43,943 nucleotides of DNA from Falsiroseomonas sp044348345 (GCA_044348345.1 JBIKSZ010000004.1:1-43943), one strand, 5' to 3'. Shown: positions 8,081 through 15,736, counted from the first letter of the stretch. The notes: generated from the sequence alone by a model not told the origin. Numbers and translations: made by a program.

Positions 8081-8652
8081 GCGACGACGCGGCCCGGCTG
8101 CTCGCCTTCTGGTTCGCCGACGGGTCGGACAGCTTCCGGGCCGCCTGGTTCGCGAAGGACGACGCCTTCGACGCCGCCTGCCGCGACGGCTTCGGCCATC
8201 TCGTCGTCCCGGCGCGCGAGGGCGCGCTGGATGGCTGGGCCGCGACGCCGGAAGGCGCGCTGGCGCTGATGCTGCTGCTCGACCAATTCCCCCGCAATCT
8301 GTTCCGCGGCAGCGCCGAAGCCTTCGCCTCCGACGCACATGGTCGCGCGGTCGCGCGGCGCGCGGTGCTGGAGCACCGCTTCGACCTGGCGCTGACGCCG
8401 ACGCAGCGCGTCTTCCTCTACCTGCCCTTCGAGCATGGGGAGGCGATGGCGGAGCAGGACCTGTCGGTCGCGCTGTTCGAAGGCCTGCGCGACCACCCCG
8501 CGCATGCGAAGACCGGCGGCACCATCGACTATGCCTGGCGCCACCGGCAGGTGATCCAGCGCTTCGGCCGCTTCCCGCATCGCAATGCCGCGCTCGGGCG
8601 CGAGAGCACGGCGGCGGAGCACGCCTGGCTCGCAGCAGGCGGCGGATTCTAG
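8077..8652 (+). CDS. DUF924 family protein
   Basis: A 191-aa protein. It shows the family signatures LLLDQFPRNLFRG in the middle, YLPFEHGE, and a C-terminal HRQVIQRFGRFPHRN followed by LGRES. DUF924 proteins are helical, TPR-like and cytoplasmic; their biochemical role is unknown to me. The start ATG overlaps the stop of the preceding FAD/Fe-S dehydrogenase (ATGA), so it is translationally coupled to it. The coupling suggests a link with the oxidoreductase, but DUF924 genes occur in many contexts and this may be incidental. Confidence 0.88.
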   Translation: MSDDAARLLAFWFADGSDSFRAAWFAKDDAFDAACRDGFGHLVVPAREGALDGWAATPEGALALMLLLDQFPRNLFRGSAEAFASDAHGRAVARRAVLEHRFDLALTPTQRVFLYLPFEHGEAMAEQDLSVALFEGLRDHPAHAKTGGTIDYAWRHRQVIQRFGRFPHRNAALGRESTAAEHAWLAAGGGF

Positions 8653-8714
8653 CGCTGCGCCCGGATTGACCGCGCACGATGGCGGTGCCCTCCTTCACCG
8701 TGAAGGAGACCGCC

Positions 8715-9497
8715 ATGCCCATCGTCGCCAACCCCATCCGCAAGCGCCTGAACGAAGGCGGCCTCGCACTCGGCTTCGGCGTGCATCATTTGCGAGGCAG
8801 CGCCGTCGGCATGATCGCCGCCGCCTCGGGCTTCGACTGGCTGTTCATCGATATGGAACACGGCGCGATGAGCGTGGACGACGCCACACGCATCTCCATC
8901 GCCGCGCTGTCGCAGGGCGTCACGCCCATCGTGCGGGTCTGCAAGGACGCGCTGCATGAGGGGACGCGGAGCCTCGACAATGGCGCGATGGGCGTCGTCG
9001 TGCCGCATGTGGACACGGCCGAGGAAGCCGCCGCGGTGGTGCGCGCCTATCGCTTCCCGCCGACCGGGATGCGCAGCTGGGGCGGCCCGCCCTTCGCCTA
9101 TGGGCTTGGCGCCGTGGATGCCGCCGCGGCGCAGGCCGAGCTCAACCGGGAAATCCTCGTCGTCTGTATGATCGAGACGCCGGAGGCGGTGGCGAATGCG
9201 GAGGCGATCGCGGCCGTGCCGGGCGTGGATGTGCTGATGTTCGGCACCTCGGATTTGACGGCGACGATGGGCATCCCGGGCCAGATCGGCCATCCGGATG
9301 TGCGCCGCGCCTATGAGACGGTGGGCGCGGCCTGCGCGAAGCACGGCAAGGTGATGGGCATGGGCGGCGTCTATGACGAGAAGGTCGCGCCCGACTACAT
9401 CAAGCTCGGTGCGCGCTTCATCCTGAGCGGATCGGACCACAGCTTCCTGATGACCGGCGCTGGCGCCCGCGCGCGCTTCCTGCGCGGCCTGGGCTGA
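8715..9497 (+). CDS. HpcH/HpaI family aldolase
   Basis: A 260-aa class II aldolase of the 2-oxo-acid type (4-hydroxy-2-oxoheptanedioate or 2-keto-3-deoxy-sugar acid aldolase family). His49 in FIDMEHGA, Arg74 in PIVRV, Glu154 in MIETPEA and Asp180 in FGTSDLTA match the catalytic and metal-binding set of HpcH. It would split a 4-hydroxy-2-oxo acid into pyruvate (or a 2-oxo acid) and an aldehyde. The ATG at 8715 follows GAAGGAG with good spacing, so the upstream in-frame start at 8679 is rejected. It is probably co-transcribed with the dehydrogenase and DUF924 gene (62-bp gap), together suggesting breakdown of hydroxy/oxo acids. The exact substrate is not predictable. Confidence 0.9.
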   Translation: MPIVANPIRKRLNEGGLALGFGVHHLRGSAVGMIAAASGFDWLFIDMEHGAMSVDDATRISIAALSQGVTPIVRVCKDALHEGTRSLDNGAMGVVVPHVDTAEEAAAVVRAYRFPPTGMRSWGGPPFAYGLGAVDAAAAQAELNREILVVCMIETPEAVANAEAIAAVPGVDVLMFGTSDLTATMGIPGQIGHPDVRRAYETVGAACAKHGKVMGMGGVYDEKVAPDYIKLGARFILSGSDHSFLMTGAGARARFLRGLG

Positions 9498-9685
9498 CTT
9501 GGAGGGGCGCGCGCGGGCTCGGCCTCCCGGGCTCAGCGCGCCCTGCCCCGCGCCGCGACGGATCGCGCAGCGCCGTCCCTTACGACAGCGCGAGCAGCCG
9601 ATTGCAGCGCCTGTGCAGGCCACGGCAATGCGCGGGCCGCTTCGGCAGAAAAACTCAAATTTTTCAGGTATTTGCGCGGACGGAA

Positions 9686-9757
9686 TGGGCGCGACAGGGA
9701 TTGAACCTGTGACCCCCACCGTGTCAAGGTGGTGCTCTCCCGCTGAGCTACGCGCCC
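9686..9757 (-). tRNA. tRNA-Val (anticodon GAC)
   Basis: The minus strand gives an acceptor stem GGGCGCG/CGCGCCC, D-arm GCTC-AGCGGGA-GAGC, anticodon loop TTGACAC (GAC) on a CCACC/GGTGG stem, and T-arm CAGGTTCAATCCCTG. Discriminator A is at 9686. CCA is not encoded (TTCC follows), unlike the tRNA-Glu in this window. Downstream, a short A/T-rich stretch near 9645-9670 may serve in termination. Confidence 0.96.
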
Positions 9758-9886
9758 GTCTCTGCGGACGGCCCCTTTAGCCTCCGCGCCAGCGGTACGC
9801 AAGCGGGGCTCCGCCCGGGCCATGCCAAAACAGTGACCTTACGGGGATGACAAGCAACGCGGCGCTGTGGCTTGATCGCGCGGCTT

Positions 9887-10765
9887 ATGGACATGGCCTC
9901 CCCCACCTCGCCCGCCCTCGAGGCGCCGCCACCCTTCCGGGTGCTGCGGCCCGCGCGGCAGACCATGCCGCTGGTCTTCGCCTCGCCACATAGCGGCACG
10001 CATTACAGCGCGGATTTCCTGGCCGAGGCTCGGCTCGACCCGCTGGCGCTGCGGCGGAGCGAGGACAGCTTCGTGGACGAGCTCTTCGCCGCCGCACCGG
10101 CCTTCGGCGCGCCGCTGCTGGCGGCCAACTTCCCCCGCGTTTTCTGCGACGCGAACCGGGAACCCTGGGAACTCGACCCGTCCATGTTCGACGGGCCGCT
10201 GCCGGCCTGGGTGAACAGCGCCAGCCCCCGCGTCGGCGCCGGGCTCGGCACCATCGCCCGGGTCGTCGCGACCGGGGAGCCGGTCTACCGCGCCAAGCTG
10301 CCCTTCGCAGAAGCCGAGGCGCGGGTGCGGGATTGCTGGCAGCCCTATCACGCCGCCCTCGCCCAGCTGATCGAGGAAACGCGCGCGCAGTTCGGCTGCT
10401 GCCTGCTGGTGGATTGCCATTCCATGCCGACCCACCCGGCGCATGGGGTGCCGCCGCTCGATATCGTGCTTGGGGATGCGCATGGAACCTCCTGCGCGCC
10501 ACGGGCGACACGGCTGGTGGAGGAGACGCTGTCGGCACTCGGTTACCGGGTGCGGCGGAACGACCCCTATGCCGGGGGCTACATCACCCGCCACTACGGC
10601 ACCCCGCGCGAGGGGGTGCACGCCTTGCAGGTGGAGATCGCGCGCCGGCTCTACATGGACGAGGCACGGGTGGAACGCGCCCCGGGCATGGCCGGGCTGC
10701 AGCGCGACATCCGGCATGTGCTGACCGTGCTGTCCGGTTCGGACTGGACCTACCTCAGCCGCTGA
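9887..10765 (+). CDS. N-formylglutamate amidohydrolase
   Basis: A protein of about 292 aa of the N-formylglutamate amidohydrolase family (HutG type). It shows FASPHSGTHY near the N-terminus, SEDSFVDELF, FCDANREPWELD, a VDCHSMP metal-site motif, and NDPYAGGYITRHYG plus LQVEIARRLYMDE at the C-terminal end. The reaction is hydrolysis of N-formyl-L-glutamate to formate and glutamate, the last step of one histidine-degradation route. No hut genes are next to it, so it may act on another formylated or acylated substrate. ATGs at 9887 and 9893 and a TTG at 9872 are all possible starts; none has a clear Shine-Dalgarno. It is separated from the tRNA by about 130 bp. Confidence 0.88.
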   Translation: MDMASPTSPALEAPPPFRVLRPARQTMPLVFASPHSGTHYSADFLAEARLDPLALRRSEDSFVDELFAAAPAFGAPLLAANFPRVFCDANREPWELDPSMFDGPLPAWVNSASPRVGAGLGTIARVVATGEPVYRAKLPFAEAEARVRDCWQPYHAALAQLIEETRAQFGCCLLVDCHSMPTHPAHGVPPLDIVLGDAHGTSCAPRATRLVEETLSALGYRVRRNDPYAGGYITRHYGTPREGVHALQVEIARRLYMDEARVERAPGMAGLQRDIRHVLTVLSGSDWTYLSR

Positions 10766-10796
10766 GCTGCACCGCCCAACCGCTTGGGAGCGCACA

Positions 10797-10830
10797 CAAA
10801 AAAAAGCGGCGGTGCCTTGCGGCACCGCCG
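10797..10830 (-). terminator. Rho-independent terminator of the sRNA
   Basis: Ten-bp perfect GC-rich stem CGGCGGTGCC/GGCACCGCCG (10807-10816, 10821-10830) with a 4-nt loop. On the minus strand it is followed, one base later, by a run of T residues (10797-10805 are A on the plus strand). It may also stop plus-strand readthrough from the amidohydrolase gene. Confidence 0.88.
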
Positions 10831-10886
10831 AGTTTAGGGAGGAAACGTCCAAGAAAGACAGCAGGGGGACGAACCCGTCCTGCTAC
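10797..10886 (-). ncRNA. Candidate MmgR/suhB-family (alpha-r8) small RNA
   Basis: The minus strand has the layout of the alphaproteobacterial MmgR sRNA (Rfam suhB family). A 5' hairpin occupies 10861-10883 (GCAGGACGGG, TTCG loop, TCCCCCTGC). A single-stranded TTTCCTCCCT follows (complement of 10836-10845), and then a strong terminator (10807-10830) with an unbroken T-run. The TTTCCTCCCT 10-mer is, to my recollection, invariant in MmgR and involved in Hfq-dependent stability; it contains an anti-Shine-Dalgarno CCTCC. A -35/-10 pair lies just upstream. In Sinorhizobium meliloti MmgR affects polyhydroxybutyrate accumulation. Total length about 90 nt. The 5' end is inferred. Confidence 0.72.
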
Positions 10887-10892
10887 GGTGCA

Positions 10893-10921
10893 CAATTAGT
10901 GACCCCGCCCCCGAAAGGCAA
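10893..10921 (-). promoter_or_regulatory. Candidate promoter of the sRNA
   Basis: On the minus strand TTGCCT (10916-10921) and TAATTG (10893-10898) are 17 bp apart, and a start near 10886 would give a transcript beginning just before the first hairpin. The -10 match is modest. Confidence 0.4.
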
Positions 10922-11000
10922 GGGAAGTTTTTGCGGTGCAGCAGAAACCCGTCATGCATTAAACGCATGTCACGTGGCGAAGGGCTGCCCCAGGCGGTTG

Positions 11001-12146
11001 TCAGCCGGCGAACTCCGCCCGGATCGCCGCGCCATGCTCGTCGAGGGCTGGCACCCGCCCAGCCGGCCGGGCCGCGCCAGCCAGGCGGGCGGCGGGTGCG
11101 GCCAGCCGGACCGGCCCGTTCGGCGTCGCAGCCTCGATCCGCCGCAGCGCCGGGTGGCGCGCGAATTCGGCGACCCCATTGACGAAGCCATAGGCCATGC
11201 CGGCCGCGTCCAGCCGCGCCGCGGCCTCGGCGCGGGTCAGGCGGGCGAAGAGGGTCGCGACATGGGCATCCACCGCGGCTCGGTTCGCCACGCGTTCGGT
11301 GTTGCTGCGCCAGCCCTCGCGCTGCGGCAGCTCCGGCTCGCCCAGCACGCCGGCGCAGAAGCCCGCCCATTCGCGCTCATTCTGGATGCTGATCAACACC
11401 AACGCGCCGTCCGAGGTGGCAAAGGCGCCGTAGGGGCTGATGGAGGGATGCGCGAGCCCGACGCGCTCCGGCGCGCGGCCCGTGCCTTCGAAGAACAGCA
11501 AGGGCACGTTCATCCAATCGGCCATCGCGTCGAACAGCGAGACATGGATGCCTGCGCCCCGGCCGGTGATGCCGCGGGCGATCAACGCCTCCAGCACGGC
11601 GGCATGGGCATTCATCCCTGTCGCGATATCCACCACCGAAACGCCGACCCGCCCCGCCCCCGCCGGATGCCCGGTGATGGAAGCGAGGCCGCTTTCGGCC
11701 TGCACCAGCAGGTCATAGGCCTTCATCCGGGCGTAGTCGCCTTCCTCGCCATAGCCGGTGATGTCCACCGTGATCAGGCGGGGGTGCCGCGCGCGAAGCT
11801 CCGCCGCGCCGAAACCAGCCCGCGCCATGGCGCCAGGTGCGAGGTTCTGCACGAAGACATCGGCGCGCGCGATCAGCCGCGCGAGCAGCGCCTTGTCCCC
11901 GGGCTGCTTGATATCGAGGGCGATGCTCTCCTTCCCCCGGTTCAGCCAGACGAAATAGCTGGAAAGCCCGGCGGCGGCCTTGTCGTAGCCGCGCGCGAAA
12001 TCGCCCTCGGTACGCTCGATCTTGATCACTCGCGCGCCGGCATCGGCGAGCTTCTGGGTGCAAGTGGGGGCCGCGACTGCCTGCTCCATCGCGACGACAA
12101 GCAGGCCTTCGAGCGGCCGCGATGGCGCAAGATCGGTCAAGCGCAT
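11001..12146 (-). CDS. CaiB/BaiF (class III) CoA-transferase
   Basis: A 381-aa family III CoA-transferase. PLEGLLVVAMEQAVAAP opens the N-terminal Rossmann part, and D145 in MKAYDLLVQAESG aligns with the catalytic aspartate that forms the acyl-anhydride intermediate. GRAPERVGLAHPSISPYGAF is typical of the linker/small domain. These enzymes move CoA between carboxylic acids. The ATG at 12146 is chosen; its AAGGGAG sits very close, and a TTG six bases downstream would have better spacing, so the start is uncertain. An acyl-CoA dehydrogenase lies nearby (12590-13762), suggesting activation and oxidation of a short acid. It is divergent from the small unknown gene at 12207. Confidence 0.9.
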   Translation of the reverse strand: MRLTDLAPSRPLEGLLVVAMEQAVAAPTCTQKLADAGARVIKIERTEGDFARGYDKAAAGLSSYFVWLNRGKESIALDIKQPGDKALLARLIARADVFVQNLAPGAMARAGFGAAELRARHPRLITVDITGYGEEGDYARMKAYDLLVQAESGLASITGHPAGAGRVGVSVVDIATGMNAHAAVLEALIARGITGRGAGIHVSLFDAMADWMNVPLLFFEGTGRAPERVGLAHPSISPYGAFATSDGALVLISIQNEREWAGFCAGVLGEPELPQREGWRSNTERVANRAAVDAHVATLFARLTRAEAAARLDAAGMAYGFVNGVAEFARHPALRRIEAATPNGPVRLAAPAARLAGAARPAGRVPALDEHGAAIRAEFAG

Positions 12147-12159
12147 CTCCCTTGAACGG

Positions 12160-12199
12160 TCCCGGAAAATCGGCGATTCCAGTCGAAAATCTTCCGGGA
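12160..12199. promoter_or_regulatory. Inverted repeat in divergent promoter region
   Basis: Perfect arms TCCCGGAA (12160-12167) and TTCCGGGA (12192-12199) are 32 bp apart centre to centre, about three helical turns. They lie exactly between the divergent CoA-transferase and small-protein genes. They could bind two regulator dimers; no regulator gene is adjacent. Confidence 0.4.
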
Positions 12200-12206
12200 T
12201 CGCATC

Positions 12207-12596
12207 ATGCCGAAAAGCTGGGACGAGAAGTACCGCGGCGCCAAGCCGCCGCATGTCACGGTGCTGGCGAAATCCTTCGCCGGCGTCGGCGCGGGCGAGA
12301 GGCTGTTCATCGCCTCCCCACCGCTGCTGGATGCGCGCATCCGCGCCATCCCGCCAGGCCGCACGCTAGACCCCGTGGCGCTCCGCGCGGAACTGGCGCG
12401 GGAGAACGGCGCGGCTGCCACCTGCCCCACCTCCACCGCCATCTTCCTCCGCATCGTCGCGGAGCGCGCGCTGGAACAGCAGGCGGCAGACCCCACGCCC
12501 TTCTGGCGCGTGATCGCGCCAGAGTCACAGCTCGCCCGAAAACTCTCCTGCGGGCCCGACTTCATCCGCCACCGCCGCGCGCTGGAAGCTCAGTAG
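12207..12596 (+). CDS. Conserved protein of unknown function (129 aa)
   Basis: The 129-aa product starts MPKSWDEKYRGAKPP and carries FAGVGAGERLFIASP, a central ATCPTSTAIFLRIVAE segment with the only conserved-looking Cys, TPFWRVI, and a C-terminal ARKLSCGPDFI. I recognise this as a recurrent hypothetical protein of proteobacteria and actinobacteria but know no function. The Cys segment followed by WRVI faintly recalls the C-terminal domain of O6-alkylguanine transferases (PCHRV), but the match is weak. No signal peptide or membrane segment is seen. It is divergent from the CoA-transferase gene, with an inverted repeat between them. Its stop overlaps the end of the convergent acyl-CoA dehydrogenase gene by 7 bp. 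Confidence 0.8.
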   Translation: MPKSWDEKYRGAKPPHVTVLAKSFAGVGAGERLFIASPPLLDARIRAIPPGRTLDPVALRAELARENGAAATCPTSTAIFLRIVAERALEQQAADPTPFWRVIAPESQLARKLSCGPDFIRHRRALEAQ

Positions 12597-13762
12597 CTGC
12601 GTGGCATGCCGAGGACATGTTCCCCGATGTAGCTCAGGATCAGGTTCGTGCTGATGGGGGCGACCTGATAGAGCCGCGTCTCGCGGAATTTGCGCTCGAT
12701 GTCGTATTCCTCGGCGAAGCCGAAGCCGCCATGGGTGTTCACGCAAGCCTCGCCCGCCGCCCAGCTCGCCTCGGCGGCGAGCATCTTGCCCATATTGGCT
12801 TCCTCGCCGCAGTTCTCGCCACGCTCGAATTTCGCCAGGCCCTTCTGCACGATCGCCTCAGCGGCGCGCATCTGGGCATAGGCCTTGGCGATCGGGAATT
12901 GCACGCCCTGGTTCGCGCCGATCGGGCGGCCGAACAGCACGCGTTCCTTCGCGTAGTCGCGCGCCTTCTCGATGAACCACTTCGCGTCGCCGACGCATTC
13001 GGCCGCGATCAGCAGCCGCTCGGCGTTCATGCCATCCAGAATGTAGCGGAACCCCCTGCCCTCGACGCCGACCAGGTTCTCGGCCGGCACTTCGAGGTTG
13101 TCGAAGAAGACCTCGCAGGAATTGTGGTTCATCATCGTCCGGATCGGGCGGATGGTGAGCCCCTTCCCGAGCGCGCTGCGCATGTCCACGATGAAGGTGG
13201 ACAGCCCCTCGGTCTTCTTCGCGACCTGGTCGCGCGGCGTGGTGCGCGCCAGCAGCAGCATCAGGTCGGAATGCTCGGCGCGGCTGGTCCAGATCTTCTG
13301 GCCGTTGACGATGTACTTGTCGCCTTCGCGCCGCGCGGTGGTGCGCAGCGCGGTGGTGTCGGTGCCGCTGGTCGGCTCGGTCACGCCGAAGGCCTGCAGG
13401 CGCAGCTCGCCCGCCGCGATGGCGGGCAGGTACTTGGCCTTCTGCGCGCCGCTGCCATGCCGGAGGATGGTGCCCATGATGTACATCTGGGCGTGGCAGG
13501 CCGCGCCATTGCAGCCGGCGGCCTGAATCTCCTCAAGGATCGCGGCCGCACCCGAGAGCGGCAGGCCCGCGCCGCCGAACTCCTCCGGGATCAGCGCACC
13601 GAGCCACCCGGCCTCGGTCAGCGCCTTCACGAATTCGGTCGGGTAGCCGCGGCGGGAATCGAGCTCGCGCCAATACTCGCCGGGGAATTTCGCGCAAAGC
13701 TTGCGCACCTCCGCGCGGATCTCGGCATGCGGGTCTTCGGCGGCGGCGGCGTGCGGGGTCAT
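12590..13762 (-). CDS. Acyl-CoA dehydrogenase
   Basis: A 390-aa flavoenzyme of usual family length. AFGVTEPTSGTDTTA (residues 124-138) and the IWTSRAEHSDL region are FAD/substrate-binding signatures. INTHGG-type FAD contacts appear as CVNTHGGFGFAEEYDIERKFRE near the C-terminus. The usual C-terminal catalytic Glu region reads RLYQVAPIST and lacks Glu. Glu248 in GMNAERLLIAAE aligns with the helix-G base of isovaleryl-CoA dehydrogenase, so the enzyme probably belongs to that branch (inference). The ATG at 13762 is chosen; the longer frame to 13846 adds an unrelated Arg-rich leader. The neighbouring CoA-transferase suggests a shared acid-degradation pathway. Confidence 0.92.
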   Translation of the reverse strand: MTPHAAAAEDPHAEIRAEVRKLCAKFPGEYWRELDSRRGYPTEFVKALTEAGWLGALIPEEFGGAGLPLSGAAAILEEIQAAGCNGAACHAQMYIMGTILRHGSGAQKAKYLPAIAAGELRLQAFGVTEPTSGTDTTALRTTARREGDKYIVNGQKIWTSRAEHSDLMLLLARTTPRDQVAKKTEGLSTFIVDMRSALGKGLTIRPIRTMMNHNSCEVFFDNLEVPAENLVGVEGRGFRYILDGMNAERLLIAAECVGDAKWFIEKARDYAKERVLFGRPIGANQGVQFPIAKAYAQMRAAEAIVQKGLAKFERGENCGEEANMGKMLAAEASWAAGEACVNTHGGFGFAEEYDIERKFRETRLYQVAPISTNLILSYIGEHVLGMPRSY

Positions 13763-13967
13763 GCGGGCGTTCCGGCTGGTCGGGGCGGGATGCGGGCGCG
13801 CACCCTGCCGCGCGCCCCAACTAGCCGGAACCGCCATCCACGCCAATCACCCATGCCAGCGCCGCATCGGCGCCCCGCCGAACAGCATGGCCCGGCGGTT
13901 TCCCCCTCCCGAACGCTGCCCTAGAATGCCGCAGCGCCTGACGACCGGGCGCGGGAAGAGGGTCCAC

Positions 13968-14492
13968 ATGAGTTCCGACACTGCGTCCTGGCGGGAGGAC
14001 GTCTTCAGCGTCCTGAAGGCCGCCGGGGTGAAGCACATCGCCTATGTCCCCGATGCCGGGCACGCCACGGCCATCCGGCACGCCAATGCCGACCCCGACA
14101 TCAACGCCGTGGTGCTGACGACCGAGGAAGAAGGCATCGCCTATCTCGCCGGCGCCTGGCTCGGCGGCGAACGCGGCGCGCTGCTGATGCAATCGAGCGG
14201 CGCGGGCAACTGCATCAACATGCTGAGCCTCGCGGCCTCGGCGCGCTTTCCGCTGCTGATGGTGATCACGCTGCGCGGTGACTGGGCGGAGTTCAATCCC
14301 TGGCAGAACCCGATGGGTCAGGCGACGGAAGCGGCCATGAAGCTGATGGGCGTGATGACCTGGCGCGCGGATGCGCCGCAGGATGTCGCCCCGCTGCTGC
14401 GCGGCGCGGCACGCATGGCCTTCGACGGCGATGGCGCCTGCGCCGTGCTGCTCGGCCAGCGCCTGATCGGCGAGAAGGAGTGGGTGAAGTGA
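13968..14492 (+). CDS. ThDP-dependent decarboxylase, PYR-domain subunit (ComD-like)
   Basis: A 174-aa protein corresponding to the pyrimidine-binding half of ThDP enzymes. Glu in TTEEEGIAYLAG is the conserved glutamate that activates the cofactor, and LMQSSGAGNCINML is the typical following segment. Size and sequence style match sulfopyruvate or phosphonopyruvate decarboxylase alpha subunits. Its stop overlaps the GTG start of the beta subunit by GTGA. The ATG at 13968 follows GGGAAGAGGG. The partner gene encodes the PP domain, so together they form one active enzyme on a 2-oxo acid. The substrate is unknown; no sulfonate or phosphonate genes are adjacent. Confidence 0.85.
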   Translation: MSSDTASWREDVFSVLKAAGVKHIAYVPDAGHATAIRHANADPDINAVVLTTEEEGIAYLAGAWLGGERGALLMQSSGAGNCINMLSLAASARFPLLMVITLRGDWAEFNPWQNPMGQATEAAMKLMGVMTWRADAPQDVAPLLRGAARMAFDGDGACAVLLGQRLIGEKEWVK

Positions 14493-15076
14493 TCGCCGGT
14501 GGAACGCTGGAGCGGCGCGCCGTCGTCGCCGATCTGCTGAAGGAGCGCGAGGGGCTGCTGGTCATCGCCGGCCTCGGCTCGCCCGCCTATGACCTGATGG
14601 CGGCGGGCGACCATGACCTCAACTACTACCTTTGGGGTGCCATGGGTGGCGCGGCGCTGATCGGCTTCGGCCTCGCCATGGCGCAGCCCGGGCGGCCCGT
14701 GCTGGTGCTGACCGGCGATGGCGAGGCGCTGATGGGCCTCGGCGGGTTGGCGACGATCGCTCTGAAGAAGCCGCGCAACCTCTCGATCGTCGTCCTCGAC
14801 AACGGGCATTTCGGCGAGACCGGCATGCAGCCGAGCCATACCGGCCAGGGGCTCGATCTCGCGCAGGTGGCCGCATCCTGCGGCTTCCCGCACACGGAGA
14901 CGATCACCGAGCGCCAGGGGATCGAACCGCTGCGCCGGCGCATCCATGCGAAGCAGGCGCTGACGCTGGCGGTGGTGAAGATCGAGGCGGTGAACCTGCC
15001 GCGCGCACTGCCACCGCGCGACGGCGTCTACATCAAGAACCGCTTCCGCCAGGCGCTCGGCTTCCCGCCGAACTGA
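14489..15076 (+). CDS. ThDP-dependent decarboxylase, PP-domain subunit (ComE-like)
   Basis: A 195-aa protein with the diphosphate-binding motif: GDGEALMG followed about 25 residues later by VVLDNGHFGETG. This is the PP half of ThDP decarboxylases of the sulfopyruvate/phosphonopyruvate group. The start is taken as GTG 14489, which overlaps the alpha-subunit stop and has AAGGAG eight bases upstream; an in-frame GTG at 14480 falls inside that ribosome site. A strong hairpin (15097-15122) follows the gene. With the alpha subunit it should decarboxylate a 2-oxo acid such as sulfopyruvate, phosphonopyruvate or an aryl/alkyl analogue. Confidence 0.85.
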   Translation: MIAGGTLERRAVVADLLKEREGLLVIAGLGSPAYDLMAAGDHDLNYYLWGAMGGAALIGFGLAMAQPGRPVLVLTGDGEALMGLGGLATIALKKPRNLSIVVLDNGHFGETGMQPSHTGQGLDLAQVAASCGFPHTETITERQGIEPLRRRIHAKQALTLAVVKIEAVNLPRALPPRDGVYIKNRFRQALGFPPN

Positions 15077-15096
15077 GCGCAGGGGCGAGCCACCTA

Positions 15097-15122
15097 TGGC
15101 CGGGGCCGACCAGCCCCGGCCA
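15097..15122. terminator. Bidirectional terminator hairpin
   Basis: A 10-bp perfect stem TGGCCGGGGC/GCCCCGGCCA with a 6-nt loop lies between the convergent ThDP subunit and LysE genes. There is no long U-run, but the position and stability suit termination of both. Confidence 0.65.
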
Positions 15123-15125
15123 AAC

Positions 15126-15713
15126 TCATCGCAGCAGCGGCAAGACGCTCAGCGCCAGCAGCACACCCATGGCGATGTTGAAGCGGCGCAGAGCGCGGGC
15201 ATCCCGCAGCATCCGCCGCGCGCCGGCGCCGATGCCGGCCCAGACCAGCAGGCAGGGCATGGAAACGGCGCCGAAGATGAAGGCGATCAGCAGCACCTGC
15301 GGCAGCAGCGGCTCACCGGCCACCGTGTAGCCGGCCATTGCCGCGCCCGCGAGCATCCACGCCTTCGGGTTCACCCATTGGAACAGCGCCGCCTGCACGA
15401 AGCCCATGGGCGGCCGTGCGGGGCCTTCGCCGGGCGGCGGGGCGGTGGCGATCTTCCAGGACAGCCACAACAGCCAGGCCGCGGCGACGAACTGCAACAC
15501 GCCATGCACCGCCGGGCTTGCCGCGAGCGGCCCGGCCAGCCCGAGACCCACAATCAGCAGCATCGCCGCGAAGCCAAAGGTGATGCCCAGCATATGCGGC
15601 ATCACACCACGCACGCCGACCGAGGCAGCGCCGGCCGCCACCATCAGCACATTCGGGCCCGGCGTCACCGAGCCCGCTATGGCAAAGCCCAGCAGCGGCA
15701 ACCAATCGGGCAT
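15126..15713 (-). CDS. LysE/RhtB family amino-acid exporter
   Basis: A 195-aa integral membrane protein with about six hydrophobic segments. The first contains the family signature GSVTPGPNVL. The family exports amino acids (lysine, homoserine, threonine, leucine) and related metabolites. It is the last gene of the minus-strand block that includes D-aminoacylase and hydantoinase genes, 24 bp after D-aminoacylase. It may relieve build-up of amino acids released by those hydrolases (inference). The ATG at 15713 lacks a clear Shine-Dalgarno. Confidence 0.88.
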   Translation of the reverse strand: MPDWLPLLGFAIAGSVTPGPNVLMVAAGAASVGVRGVMPHMLGITFGFAAMLLIVGLGLAGPLAASPAVHGVLQFVAAAWLLWLSWKIATAPPPGEGPARPPMGFVQAALFQWVNPKAWMLAGAAMAGYTVAGEPLLPQVLLIAFIFGAVSMPCLLVWAGIGAGARRMLRDARALRRFNIAMGVLLALSVLPLLR

Positions 15714-15736
15714 GCCGCGTCAGCCGCGACCGCGCA

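Noticed and set aside
10834..11370. Short protein overlapping the sRNA on the minus strand
   Set aside because: The possible 44-codon tail over the sRNA has no family resemblance, and the RNA structure and terminator explain the region better.
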